A DNA stretch of 64,000 bases, from NCBI RefSeq assembly GCF_004122095.1, contig NZ_SAWZ01000007.1, positions 140,689-204,688 on the forward strand, given 5' to 3'. The stretch is from Pseudoxanthomonas composti (GTDB lineage: Bacteria; Pseudomonadota; Gammaproteobacteria; Xanthomonadales; Xanthomonadaceae). Position 1 is the first letter of the stretch, and every line of letters begins with the position of its first letter. This document shows positions 48,249 through 56,945 of this stretch, one piece after another. A model generated the notes under the pieces. That model ran no database searches and was not told the origin of the DNA. It saw nothing but the letters and a program-made list of their open reading frames with translations. A program made the translations under genes and the position numbers.

Positions 48249-50753
48249 TCACTGCAGTTCGCGCAGGGTCACCGACGGCGGCGCATCCAGCACCCGGCGC
48301 GTGGCCGCCATGCCGGCCACCAGGGCCGCCAACATGCCCAGGCCGCCGCCGACCAGCGCCAGCTTCCAGTTGAACGTCCAGGGCAGGTCGAAGACCCGCG
48401 TGGCAATGACGCCGGAAAGCACCGAGGCGGCCACCGCGGCCACCAGGCCGGACAGCAGGCCGATGGCGGCGAATTCCGAGGCCTGCGCCATGCGCAGCTG
48501 GCGTCGGCTGCCGCCCAGCACCCGCATCACCCCGCCTTCCAGCAGGCGCTCGTCCTGACTGGCACTGACCGCCGCCATCAGCACCAGCAGGCCGGCGGCC
48601 AGCGAGAACCAGAACACCACCTGCACCACCGTGGAGACCTGGTCGGCGGTGCTGCGCACCTGCTTGAGCACCGCATCGACGTCGATCACCGACAGATTGG
48701 GAAAGGCCTGCACCAGCTGGGCGGTGAAGCGCGGCTTGCTGGGCGGCACGCTGACCGCAGTGATCCAGCTGGCCGAATAGCCCTGCAGCGCGCCAGGCGA
48801 GACCAGCACGAAGAAGTTCGGGCGGAAGCTCTCCCAGTCCACCTTGCGCAGGCTGGTCACACGCCCGGGCAAGGGCTGGCCGGCCACGTCGAAGGTCACC
48901 GTGTCGCCGATCTTCCAGCCCAGGTCCTTGGCAAAGCCCTCTTCCACCGAAAACTCGGTCGCCGCCGGTTTGCCGCTGCCCCAGAACCTGCCGGCGGTGA
49001 CCTGATTGTCATCGCGCAAGGCGTCCATGGTGGAGAGGTTGAACTCACGGTCGGCCCGGCGCCGGGTCTGGCCCTCTTCGTAATCCTCCGCGCGCACGGC
49101 CTTGCCGTTCACCTGGGTCAGGCGCGCGCGCACCATCGGGAACAGCACCGGCTCACCCAGGTCCTGCGCGCGCAGGAAATCGTGCACCGGCTGGGTCTGA
49201 TCGTCCTGCACGTTGATGATGAAGCGGTTGGGCGCATCGGCCTGCAAGGCCAGCTGCCAGCGGTCCAGCAGATCGGTGCGCACGAAGGTCAGCAACAGCA
49301 GCGCCATCAGGCCCAGGCCCAGTGCGGAGATCTGCGCGATGCTGGTGCTGGCGCGGCGACTGACATTGGCCAGCCCATAGCGCAGGCTGCCGCGCAGGCG
49401 CGCGCGCAGCCGGCGCACGGCCAGGATCATCAGCCAGGACAGCAGCGCCAGCACCGCCAGGGTGCCGACGATGCCGATCAGCATGGCCCCGCCGAGCGCG
49501 GCCGAGCCGGCCTTCCACCACAGCAACGCGCCCAACCCGGCCAGTGCGGCAATGGCCACCAGCCAGGCGCTGGGCTCGGTCGCATCCAGGTCGCGCCGCA
49601 GCACGCGCAGGGCCGGGACCCGGCGCAGGGCCAGTACCGGGGGCGCACCGAAGGCCAGCAGCACCACCAGGCCGGTGGCATAGCCCTGCACCGCCGGGAC
49701 GAGGCTGGCGGCGGGGATGGACACGCCCAGCGTGCGCGCCAGCCAGCTGCCGATGCCCCACTGCAGGCCGAAAGCGATCGCCACGCCCAGCGTGCAGGCC
49801 AGCAGCCCCAACAACATCAGCTCGCCCACGTACACCGCCACCAGGGTGCGCTGCTGCGCGCCCAGGCAACGCATCACCGCCACGCCGGACAGGTGCCGCT
49901 CGCTGTGGCGGCGCGCGGCCATGGCCACGGCCACCGCGGCCAACACCACCGACACCAACGCGGCCAGGCCAAGGAAGCGTCCTGCGCGGTCCAGCGCCGA
50001 GCGGATTTCCGGCCGCGCGTCCTGCACCGTCTCCAGGCGCTGTCCGCGGCCCAGGGCCGGACGTGCGCGCTCGACGAAGCGCTCCACCGCGCCGGCTTCG
50101 CCGGCGATCACCAGCCGATAGCGGATGCGGCTGCCGAACTGGATCAGACCGGTAGCCGGCAGGTCCGCCTCGTTGAGGAACACCCGCGGGGCGACATTGA
50201 AGTAATCCATCGCCGCATCCGGTTCCTGCACCACCAGGGCGGCCAGGCGGAAGTCGGCATCGCCGATGCTCACGGTGTCGCCCAGCCTGGCGTCGAGCGT
50301 GTCGGCCCCGGCCTGGGTCATCCACAGCGTCCCGCGCGCGGGGATACCACGTGCGTCGTGCTCCTGCGGCTGCTGCGCATCGACCACCCGGAACGCGCCG
50401 CGCAGCGGGAAGCCCTCGCCCAGCCCGCGCAGGTCGCCCAGCCGCAGCGAGGCATCCTCGCCCTTGCCGACGCGGATCATCGTGTCCAGTTCGGTGGTCT
50501 GGGTGCGCTTCAGGCCCGGTGCCTGCGCGGCCTGCAGCAGCTCACCCTTGAGCGCGGTATCGCTGCGCACCACCGCATCGCCGCCCAACAGGCGGTTGGC
50601 CTCGATGGCCAGCGCGCGCTCGGCGCGATCGGTGACGAAGCCCACTGCGGTGACCGCCACCACCGCCAGCACCAGCGCGGCCAGCAGGATGCGGATCTCA
50701 CCAGCGGCCAGGTCGCGCCGCAGCTGGCGCCAGGCCAGCGACAGGCTTCTCAT
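48249..50753 (-). CDS. ybbP: YbbP-like FtsX-family ABC transporter permease
   Basis: An 834-residue inner-membrane permease of the FtsX/MacB group. It has the ten-segment YbbP layout: one N-terminal helix, a periplasmic domain, three helices around 270-360, a middle cluster, a second periplasmic domain (about 500-690), and three C-terminal helices. The VMRCLGAQQRTLVAVYVGELMLLG and VMRVLGGSRRQLRMAQASEFAAIG repeats are the FtsX coupling motifs. Its ATG overlaps the stop of the ATPase gene (ATGA). E. coli places ybbA-ybbP divergent from tesA, and the same arrangement is found here. Confidence 0.93.
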   Translation of the reverse strand: MRSLSLAWRQLRRDLAAGEIRILLAALVLAVVAVTAVGFVTDRAERALAIEANRLLGGDAVVRSDTALKGELLQAAQAPGLKRTQTTELDTMIRVGKGEDASLRLGDLRGLGEGFPLRGAFRVVDAQQPQEHDARGIPARGTLWMTQAGADTLDARLGDTVSIGDADFRLAALVVQEPDAAMDYFNVAPRVFLNEADLPATGLIQFGSRIRYRLVIAGEAGAVERFVERARPALGRGQRLETVQDARPEIRSALDRAGRFLGLAALVSVVLAAVAVAMAARRHSERHLSGVAVMRCLGAQQRTLVAVYVGELMLLGLLACTLGVAIAFGLQWGIGSWLARTLGVSIPAASLVPAVQGYATGLVVLLAFGAPPVLALRRVPALRVLRRDLDATEPSAWLVAIAALAGLGALLWWKAGSAALGGAMLIGIVGTLAVLALLSWLMILAVRRLRARLRGSLRYGLANVSRRASTSIAQISALGLGLMALLLLTFVRTDLLDRWQLALQADAPNRFIINVQDDQTQPVHDFLRAQDLGEPVLFPMVRARLTQVNGKAVRAEDYEEGQTRRRADREFNLSTMDALRDDNQVTAGRFWGSGKPAATEFSVEEGFAKDLGWKIGDTVTFDVAGQPLPGRVTSLRKVDWESFRPNFFVLVSPGALQGYSASWITAVSVPPSKPRFTAQLVQAFPNLSVIDVDAVLKQVRSTADQVSTVVQVVFWFSLAAGLLVLMAAVSASQDERLLEGGVMRVLGGSRRQLRMAQASEFAAIGLLSGLVAAVAASVLSGVIATRVFDLPWTFNWKLALVGGGLGMLAALVAGMAATRRVLDAPPSVTLRELQ

Positions 50754-51490
50754 GCGCCCACCAGCTTGCCGGCATCCAGGCGCAGGCTGTGCCCGCAGCG
50801 CGCGGCCAGGCCTTCGTCGTGCGTGACCAGCACCAGGGTGGTGCCGCGGCTGGCATTGAGGTCGAACAACAGCTCGATGATGGCCGCGCCGGTGTGCTGG
50901 TCCAGATTGCCGGTGGGCTCGTCGGCGAACAGCACCCGCGGCCCGGTGACGAAGGCGCGGGCCAGGGCCACGCGCTGCTGCTCACCGCCGGAGAGCTGCC
51001 GTGGATAGTGACCCAGCCGCCCGCCCAGGCCGACCTGCTCCAGGATCTGCCGCGCCGGCGTCTCCGGATCGGCATCGCCGCGCAGCTCCAGCGGCAGCAT
51101 CACGTTCTCCAGGGCGGTCAGCGAAGGCAGCAACTGGAAGCTCTGGAACACGAAGCCCACCGCTTCGCCGCGCACCCGGGCGCGGCCGTCCTCGTCCAGC
51201 GTGGACAGGTCCTGCCCGGCCAGCAGCACGCACCCGCCGCTGGCCGTATCCAGGCCGGCCAGCAGCGACAGCAGCGTGCTCTTGCCCGAGCCGGAGGCAC
51301 CCACGATGGCCACCGTATCGCCCGGGGCGATCCGGAAGCTGATGTCGTGCAGGATCGTCAGCGGACCGCCCGGCAGCTCGACCTGCTTGCGCAGGTGCTG
51401 CACGTCCAGGGCCATGCTGCTGGCCGTGCCGCCGGCGGCGGATGCGATGGCGGAGGTTTCATCGTGCAGCGGGGTCGGCTGGGACATCAT
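50750..51490 (-). CDS. ybbA: YbbA-like ABC transporter ATPase
   Basis: A 246-residue ATPase of the LolD/MacB branch. Walker A is GASGSGKST, the Q-loop VFQSFQLLPSLTALENV, the signature LSGGEQQRVALARA, Walker B VLFADEPTGNLD and the H-loop VTHDEGLA. A 30-residue N-terminal tail precedes the domain; ATG at 51490 or 51487. It is coupled to the permease gene. The transporter type is mechanotransmission or export of lipophilic molecules; the substrate is unknown. Confidence 0.94.
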   Translation of the reverse strand: MMSQPTPLHDETSAIASAAGGTASSMALDVQHLRKQVELPGGPLTILHDISFRIAPGDTVAIVGASGSGKSTLLSLLAGLDTASGGCVLLAGQDLSTLDEDGRARVRGEAVGFVFQSFQLLPSLTALENVMLPLELRGDADPETPARQILEQVGLGGRLGHYPRQLSGGEQQRVALARAFVTGPRVLFADEPTGNLDQHTGAAIIELLFDLNASRGTTLVLVTHDEGLAARCGHSLRLDAGKLVGA

Positions 51491-51518
51491 GTTCCTTCGA
51501 TCGCATCGGAGACGTGGG

Positions 51519-52184
51519 ATGACATCAGGTTATGCAGTCTGGCGCCGTCGGGTGCAATGTGCCGTCGGTCCTGTCCTGCTGGCGGTGTTGCTGATGGCTT
51601 CACCTTCGCTGATGGCCCAGCAGGCCGCGGCCAAGGCCAGGACCGTCCTGGTGATGGGCGACTCGCTCTCGGCCGCTTACGGCCTGTCGGCCCCGCAGGG
51701 CTGGGTGGCGCTGACCGCGCAGCGCGTGCAGCAACAGAAGCCGGGCTGGCGGGTGGTGAACGCCAGCATCAGTGGCGAGACCACCGCCGGCGGCGCCTCG
51801 CGCGTGGCCGCCGAGCTCAAGCGCCACGCACCTGACGTGATCGTCATCGAGCTCGGCGCCAACGACGGCCTGCGCGGGCTGCCGCTGGCGCAGTCGCGTG
51901 CCAACCTGGACAAGATGATCACCACCGCGCAAGGCGCTGGCGCGCGCGTGCTGCTGATCGGCATGCAGATCCCGCCGAACTTTGGGCGCGACTACACCCA
52001 GGGCTTCCAGGCCATGTTCAAGACCCTGGCCCAGACCCACAAGACCGCCTTCCTGCCGTTCCTGCTGGAGCCCATCGCCAGCGACCGCGCCAATTTCCAG
52101 GACGACAACCTGCACCCGGTGGCCGCGGCCCAGCCCAAGCTGCGCGACCATGTGTGGACGCAGCTGGGCCCGCTGCTGAAGTAG
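51519..52184 (+). CDS. tesA: GDSL-type lysophospholipase / arylesterase TesA
   Basis: A 221-residue periplasmic SGNH hydrolase, with ATG at 51519 preceded by GGAGAC. A signal peptide (VLLAVLLMASPSLMA) is followed by block I GDSLSAAYG (nucleophile S49), the block II Gly in ISGETTAGGA, block III GANDG, and block V DNLHP (about D196/H199). TesA hydrolyses acyl-CoA thioesters and lysophospholipids. It is divergent from ybbA-ybbP as in E. coli. An ATG at 51489 could give a longer product. Confidence 0.94.
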   Translation: MTSGYAVWRRRVQCAVGPVLLAVLLMASPSLMAQQAAAKARTVLVMGDSLSAAYGLSAPQGWVALTAQRVQQQKPGWRVVNASISGETTAGGASRVAAELKRHAPDVIVIELGANDGLRGLPLAQSRANLDKMITTAQGAGARVLLIGMQIPPNFGRDYTQGFQAMFKTLAQTHKTAFLPFLLEPIASDRANFQDDNLHPVAAAQPKLRDHVWTQLGPLLK

Positions 52185-52301
52185 ATCGGACGCCTCGTCA
52201 ATCGGTGCCGCACAACCAAGCCTCAACGAAGGCTTCATGGCGGGACAACATGAGGCTGGACAGGATGGGGACGCCAACCACCCACCTGCAGAGGCATCGA
52301 T

Positions 52302-52574
52302 ATGTTGCGAGCAATCTTCGTCGGCGGCGTCGTGGACAACAGCGAGATGGACATGGACGGCGAGCGCCCCCCGGTGCATTACCCGGAGAACGGCGGCAGC
52401 GGCCATGCGCGGTATCGCCTGCATCTGGTCGGCGAACGCGAGGACGGCAGCGTGGCCTATGCGGTCTACGGCGCGCCGGACGTGCCGGAAGACGAAGTGG
52501 AACGGATCACCGAGGAGCGTGGCTATGCGCGTCGGTTCGATGCCCAGCCCTCACCGGCGCCCCAGACGCACTGA
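52302..52574 (+). CDS. Small conserved-looking protein, unknown
   Basis: A 90-residue acidic protein (MLRAIFVGGVVDNSEMDMDG...) without signal peptide or membrane helix. It has a compact beta-rich centre (ARYRLHLVGEREDGSVAYAVYG) and a helical C-terminus (EDEVERITEERGYARRF). I do not recognise a family. It lies after tesA with 117 bases between. Confidence 0.7.
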   Translation: MLRAIFVGGVVDNSEMDMDGERPPVHYPENGGSGHARYRLHLVGEREDGSVAYAVYGAPDVPEDEVERITEERGYARRFDAQPSPAPQTH

Positions 52575-52654
52575 CGCGACGAACGCGCCTATCGCCAGGT
52601 TCCTGGCATCGGGGTGATCCGATAACGTGCCGCCCCGGTGCCGGAGTGCCCGAC

Positions 52655-53299
52655 TTACTGCTGCAGCCTTGCAGCCAGCCATTGTCCCCGCGCTGCGGCT
52701 GGCTCGGCCAGCAGGGCATCGCGCAGGGCCTGGCGGTCCTGTGGTGGCGTGCGTTGGATCAACACCGCCAGTGATGCCCGCTCGGCAGGGGCCATCGACC
52801 TGATCGCCTGCAACAGCGCGTCGTGCTGCACCTCGGGCACGAAGGCCAGCAGCGGATGCAGGCCTGCGTAGTCAGCTCCCAGTGCCGGCCCCAGCCGCCA
52901 GCCATGGCGAACCAGCCGGTCCTGCGCGTCGAAGGTCGCCTGCAGCCGCTCGCGCTCGGCGGCGGGCAGTGCATCGAACCGCGCGGCGGCCTCGGCCAAC
53001 TGCTTGCGCTCGCTGTCGCTGAGCGCCGATAGCGCGGCGTAGCGCGCACGGGCCTCCGCACGTCGGCCGGGCGAAAGCGACTGCCATGCCTGCACCGTCG
53101 CTTCCGCGATCACCGGGGCCGGGCCATCATCGGTGGGGATGCCCGCCACTTCACTCGCTCCCGCGGACGCGGCCGCCGTCGCGGCCTGCGTTCCCGTGCC
53201 GGGAGCGGCATCAGGGCCCGGCAGAATCTTCCAGATCACCATGCCAGCCACGCCGGCCAGCAACAGCCCAGCGGCGGTCAGGACGCTAGAGCGCTGCAT
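52655..53299 (-). CDS. DUF3106 domain protein
   Basis: A 214-residue protein with an N-terminal membrane anchor (VLTAAGLLLAGVAGMVIWKIL). The helical domain has the DUF3106 pattern WQSLSPGRRAEARARYAALSALSDSERKQLAEAAARFDALPAAERERLQATF: repeated LSP-R and LP-ER steps. This family is periplasmic or membrane-tethered with unknown function. The ATG at 53299 overlaps the upstream gene by 14 bases. Confidence 0.85.
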   Translation of the reverse strand: MQRSSVLTAAGLLLAGVAGMVIWKILPGPDAAPGTGTQAATAAASAGASEVAGIPTDDGPAPVIAEATVQAWQSLSPGRRAEARARYAALSALSDSERKQLAEAAARFDALPAAERERLQATFDAQDRLVRHGWRLGPALGADYAGLHPLLAFVPEVQHDALLQAIRSMAPAERASLAVLIQRTPPQDRQALRDALLAEPAAARGQWLAARLQQ

Positions 53300-54287
53300 C
53301 GCTGCGGTCGTCCTCGGTTTCGGGTGCAGTGTCTTCGGGCGCCTGGTCCTGCGGCGGCCGGGCATCGACCGCGCCAGCCGCATACCAGGCCAGCAGATCG
53401 GCACGCTCGGCCAGCGCGCGGCCCTGGGCATCGGCGAGCAGCCGCGCATCGCTCGGTGTCGGCGGCCCGGGTTGCGGCGCCGGCGCATCGCCCAGCGGCT
53501 CGGCCGGCGTGGGCCCGTCCTGCGGAATCAGGGAAATCCCATCGGCTCCGGCTTCCGGCGCGTTGCGCGGTCGTGCCGGCGCATCGCTGCGCAGGTAGTA
53601 GCCGGCCACGATCGCCGCCGCGCCGAACAGCAACAACAGCGCCGCGATCCAGCTCCAGTGCAGCCGGCGGCCACCGGCGGGCCGTTCGGCCTTGGACCTG
53701 GCGGGAGTGGCGGCGGGCTTCGCGGAGGGAGCCACCGCAGGCGCCGGTTCACGGCCGACGATGGCCAGCTCGCGCAGCTGCTCCAACCGTTGCAGCGTCG
53801 CCGGCTCCAGATTGCGCAGGCGCTGCTGAATCGCCTCGGCCAGCGCCCGCCAGCCCTCGGCGTCGGGCTCGCCCTCGGCATCGCGTGGGCAGCCCTCGGA
53901 CAGCGCGATGCGATAGCCCTGCAGCGTGGTGGACATGGCCGCGGCGGCGGCGTCTTCCTCCAACCCGGCCACCAGGCGCAGCAGCAGCGCCAGGCGCGGC
54001 CCGCTGGCATCGTGCAGGGCCTGGAACCCAGGCACCTTGGGGACCTGATCGCCCGGCTGGCGCAACTGCGGCATGGCCGCCAGCAGGCGCCAGAACCGGT
54101 CGGGCCAGGCGGCCATCGGCAGCGTCGCGGCCTGGGTGCGGAAGGCACGCAGGGCGGCGATCAGCGCCTTCTCGGCCAAGGCCGCGCTGCCGGACTGCAG
54201 CTCGGCCAGGACCAGGCCACGTCGTTCCACGCCCTTGAGGAAGGCCGACACGGCGGCGGGTGCAGCGGAACTGGGCGTGGCGGACAT
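53286..54287 (-). CDS. Single-pass membrane protein upstream of the DUF3106 gene, unknown
   Basis: A 333-residue protein with ATG at 54287 (MSATPSSAAPAAVSAFLKG). The N-terminal part is cytoplasmic and helical (about 15-175), followed by a Pro/Ala linker, one membrane segment at about 210-230 (WSWIAALLLLFGAAAIVAGYYL), and a long Pro/Asp-rich periplasmic tail. It overlaps and is coupled to the DUF3106 gene. Layout (cytoplasmic helical bundle, one helix, disordered tail) recalls anti-sigma-like proteins, but no sigma factor gene is adjacent. Confidence 0.75.
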   Translation of the reverse strand: MSATPSSAAPAAVSAFLKGVERRGLVLAELQSGSAALAEKALIAALRAFRTQAATLPMAAWPDRFWRLLAAMPQLRQPGDQVPKVPGFQALHDASGPRLALLLRLVAGLEEDAAAAAMSTTLQGYRIALSEGCPRDAEGEPDAEGWRALAEAIQQRLRNLEPATLQRLEQLRELAIVGREPAPAVAPSAKPAATPARSKAERPAGGRRLHWSWIAALLLLFGAAAIVAGYYLRSDAPARPRNAPEAGADGISLIPQDGPTPAEPLGDAPAPQPGPPTPSDARLLADAQGRALAERADLLAWYAAGAVDARPPQDQAPEDTAPETEDDRSDAAL

Positions 54288-54607
54288 CAGTGCTTCAAAC
54301 CGGACTTGGCGCACATGATAGCGACCCCGCCTGCCGGGCAGGCCTGCCGGCCTTCACGTCATGTCGTCCCAAAAGCGGTCAGCCCACGGCAGGTCAATGG
54401 CTTACGCCCAAAGACGTTGTGCACAGCGGTCATCCAATCTTCATAAGGGACGGCCCACGCGCCCCGGGACGCCATGTTTCAACTTGGTTTCACACCTAAG
54501 CACATGATCCAAAAGGATAAAGTGCGCCTGGTGTTTTTTTCGCCAAATTAACCTCAGGCCAGTGTGAACGGCCATTTCGGCGTGGAGCCAAGCCACGATG
54601 CACAGGC

Positions 54608-54630
54608 TTATCCACAGGCGGTGTGGATAA
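54608..54630. promoter_or_regulatory. Inverted pair of consensus DnaA boxes upstream of priA
   Basis: TTATCCACA (54608-54616) and TGTGGATAA (54622-54630) are both perfect matches to the DnaA box consensus, facing each other across five bases. With one more base on each side the arms form a 10-base perfect palindrome. They lie 116 bases before the priA ATG in an AT-richer stretch of the 459-base spacer 54288-54746. A second AT-rich patch (about 54497-54552, with a T-run of seven at 54534) lies further left. DnaA binding here could regulate priA or titrate DnaA; no dnaA gene is nearby. Confidence 0.6.
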
Positions 54631-54734
54631 GGGGGAATTCCCAATCGTGACGGGCAGTTGCGGGCCATTCATCACCGCCGGGCCAGCTCCATGCTGCAAC
54701 TTCACATGACCTGCAGCTCGGTGAACTGGCCCGC

Positions 54735-54740
54735 TAGACT
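54735..54740 (+). promoter_or_regulatory. Possible -10 element just before priA
   Basis: TAGACT in CGCTAGACTG, identical in context to the element before fis, lies only six bases before the priA ATG at 54747. If it is used, transcription would start at or inside the assigned start, so either the message is nearly leaderless or the next in-frame start is used. Confidence 0.3.
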
Positions 54741-54746
54741 GTCCCG

Positions 54747-56945
54747 ATGCCCCCGGTCACCACCCTGCGCGTCGCTCTGCCGGTCCCCCTGCCGCGCGTG
54801 TTCGATTACCTGCCGCCAGAGAGTCTCAAAGTTGAGGGAGAACTATCCGGGCGACGGGTCCGGGTGTCCTTCGGCAGTCGCGAGCTGGTCGGGTTAATTG
54901 TCGGCGAAGGCGAAGCCCAGGACGCCGACGCACTGAAGCAGGCGCTGGAACTGCTGGACCCGGCCCCGCTGCTGGCCGGCGAGCTGTGGCAGTCGCTGCA
55001 GTGGCTGGCCCGCTATACCCATGCTCCGCTGGGGGAGGTGCTGGCCACTGCCTTGCCGGTGCCGCTGCGGCAGGGCGAACCGCTGGCAGAAACCCGCCCC
55101 TGGGCCTGGCAGCTGACCGAAGCCGGCCACACCAGCGCGGCCAGCCTGCGCACCGGCACCCGCCCCCAGCGCCTGGCTGAGCTGCTCCAGGCCGGCACGA
55201 TGGCCGAGGCGCTGCTGGACGACCGCCTGGAAGGCTGGCGCGAGGCCGCACGCAATCTGGCCAAGCGCGGGTTCGCGATACGCGTCCTGCGGGACGCGGC
55301 GACCGCCGCGCCGGTGCCGGCGTTGACCCTGACACTCAATCCGGAGCAACAGGAGGCCGTGGCGGCCCTGCGCGCCGGCGCGGGCTTCCGTCCGATCCTG
55401 CTGGAGGGCGTCACCGGCAGCGGCAAGACCGAGGTCTACCTGGAGGCCATCGCCGACTGCATCGCCGCCGGCAAGCAGGCGCTGGTGCTGGTCCCGGAGA
55501 TCGGCCTGACCCCGCAGACGCTGGCGCGGTTCCGCCGCCGCCTGGGCGTGCCGGTGCACGCGCTGCACTCGGGCCTGTCCGACACCGAGCGTGCGCAGAC
55601 CTGGGCCGCCTGCTGGCGCGGCCAGGCGCAGGTGGTGGTGGGCACCCGTTCGGCGGTGTTCGCGCCGTTGCCGCGGGCCGGTCTGATCGTGATCGATGAG
55701 GAGCACGACGGCAGTTACAAGCAGCAGGATGGCATCCGCTACCACGCCCGCGACTTCGCCCTGGTGCGCGGCAAGGCGCTGGACGTGCCGGTGATCCTGG
55801 GCAGCGCGACGCCCTCGCTGGAGACCCTGCACAACGTCCACGCAGGCCGTTACGGCCATCTGCGTTTACGCCAGCGCGCCGGCACCGCGCAGGCGCCGGA
55901 GGTGCGCGTGGTGGATGTCCGCAAGCGCCCCCTGGAAGCGGGCCTGTCGCCGGAGACCCTGGCCGCCATCGACCGCCACCTGGGTCAGGGCGGCCAGGTG
56001 CTGGTGTTCAAGAACCGCCGCGGCTATGCGCCGGTGCTGCTGTGCCACGACTGCGGCTGGAGCGCGCACTGCCGCCGCTGCAGCACACCCCTGCACAGCT
56101 CGCCGATGACTGTGCATGCGGCTGGCAAGCGCCTGCAGTGCCACCACTGCGGGCAGCGCCAGTCCGCGCCGCTGGCCTGCCCGGACTGCGGCGGCCTGGC
56201 CCTGCAGCCGCAGGGCGTGGGCACCGAGCGCCTGGAGGAAATGCTGCTGCAGCGCTACGCCACGGTGCCGGTGCTACGGATCGACCGCAGCACCACCGCA
56301 CGCAAGGATGGCCTGGAAAAACTGCTGGCCCAGCTGGCCGATGGCCCCGGGGTGCTGGTCGGCACGCAGATCCTGGCCAAGGGCCACGACCTGCCGCGGC
56401 TGACGCTGGTGGTGGTGGTCGGCGTGGATGAGGGACTGTTCTCCAGCGATTTCCGCGCCAGCGAGAAGCTGGCCCAGCTGCTGGTGCAGGTCGCCGGCCG
56501 CGCCGGGCGCGCGCAACGTCCCGGGCAGGTGTGGCTGCAAACCCACCATCCTGGCCACCCCCTGCTGGAGACCCTGGTCCACGGCGGCTATCGCGCCTTC
56601 GCCGATGCCGAGCTGGTGCAGCGCCAGGCCGCCGGCTTCCCGCCTTTCGCCCACCTGGCCCTGCTGCGCGCCGAGGCCAAGCACAGCGACCCGCCGCAAG
56701 CCTTCCTGCAGCTGGCGCGCCGCGCCCTGGAGGAGGCCAGCGGCGGGTCGCTGGAGATCAGCGGCCCGGTCCCGGCGCCCATGCCGCGCCGCGCCGGTTA
56801 CCAGCGCATGCAGCTGATCGTATCGGCCAGCCAGCGCCGCGAGCTGCACGCCGCCCTGGATGCGGTCCTGCCCGCCCTGTACGAGCGCCAGGAGGCCCGG
56901 CGCGTGCGCTGGTCGCTGGACGTGGACCCGATCGACCTCTACTGA
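54747..56945 (+). CDS. priA: Primosomal replication restart helicase PriA
   Basis: PriA recognises stalled forks and reloads the replisome. The 732-residue protein has the N-terminal 3'-DNA-binding domain (LRVALPVPLPRVFDYLPP), Walker A GVTGSGKTE (about 220-228), the DEEH box (VIDEEHDGSYKQ), GSATPSLET, the zinc-binding region with eight cysteines (CHDCGW, CRRC, CHHCGQ, CPDCGG), GTQILAKGHDLP and the VAGRAGR motif VI. Length is typical. DnaA boxes precede it. The stop region overlaps the convergent NYN gene by seven bases. Confidence 0.97.
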   Translation: MPPVTTLRVALPVPLPRVFDYLPPESLKVEGELSGRRVRVSFGSRELVGLIVGEGEAQDADALKQALELLDPAPLLAGELWQSLQWLARYTHAPLGEVLATALPVPLRQGEPLAETRPWAWQLTEAGHTSAASLRTGTRPQRLAELLQAGTMAEALLDDRLEGWREAARNLAKRGFAIRVLRDAATAAPVPALTLTLNPEQQEAVAALRAGAGFRPILLEGVTGSGKTEVYLEAIADCIAAGKQALVLVPEIGLTPQTLARFRRRLGVPVHALHSGLSDTERAQTWAACWRGQAQVVVGTRSAVFAPLPRAGLIVIDEEHDGSYKQQDGIRYHARDFALVRGKALDVPVILGSATPSLETLHNVHAGRYGHLRLRQRAGTAQAPEVRVVDVRKRPLEAGLSPETLAAIDRHLGQGGQVLVFKNRRGYAPVLLCHDCGWSAHCRRCSTPLHSSPMTVHAAGKRLQCHHCGQRQSAPLACPDCGGLALQPQGVGTERLEEMLLQRYATVPVLRIDRSTTARKDGLEKLLAQLADGPGVLVGTQILAKGHDLPRLTLVVVVGVDEGLFSSDFRASEKLAQLLVQVAGRAGRAQRPGQVWLQTHHPGHPLLETLVHGGYRAFADAELVQRQAAGFPPFAHLALLRAEAKHSDPPQAFLQLARRALEEASGGSLEISGPVPAPMPRRAGYQRMQLIVSASQRRELHAALDAVLPALYERQEARRVRWSLDVDPIDLY

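Noticed and set aside
54608..54630. Chromosomal replication origin
   Set aside because: Only two DnaA boxes are present, there is no dnaA, dnaN or gidA nearby, and the AT-rich stretch is short; a DnaA-controlled or titration site is more likely.
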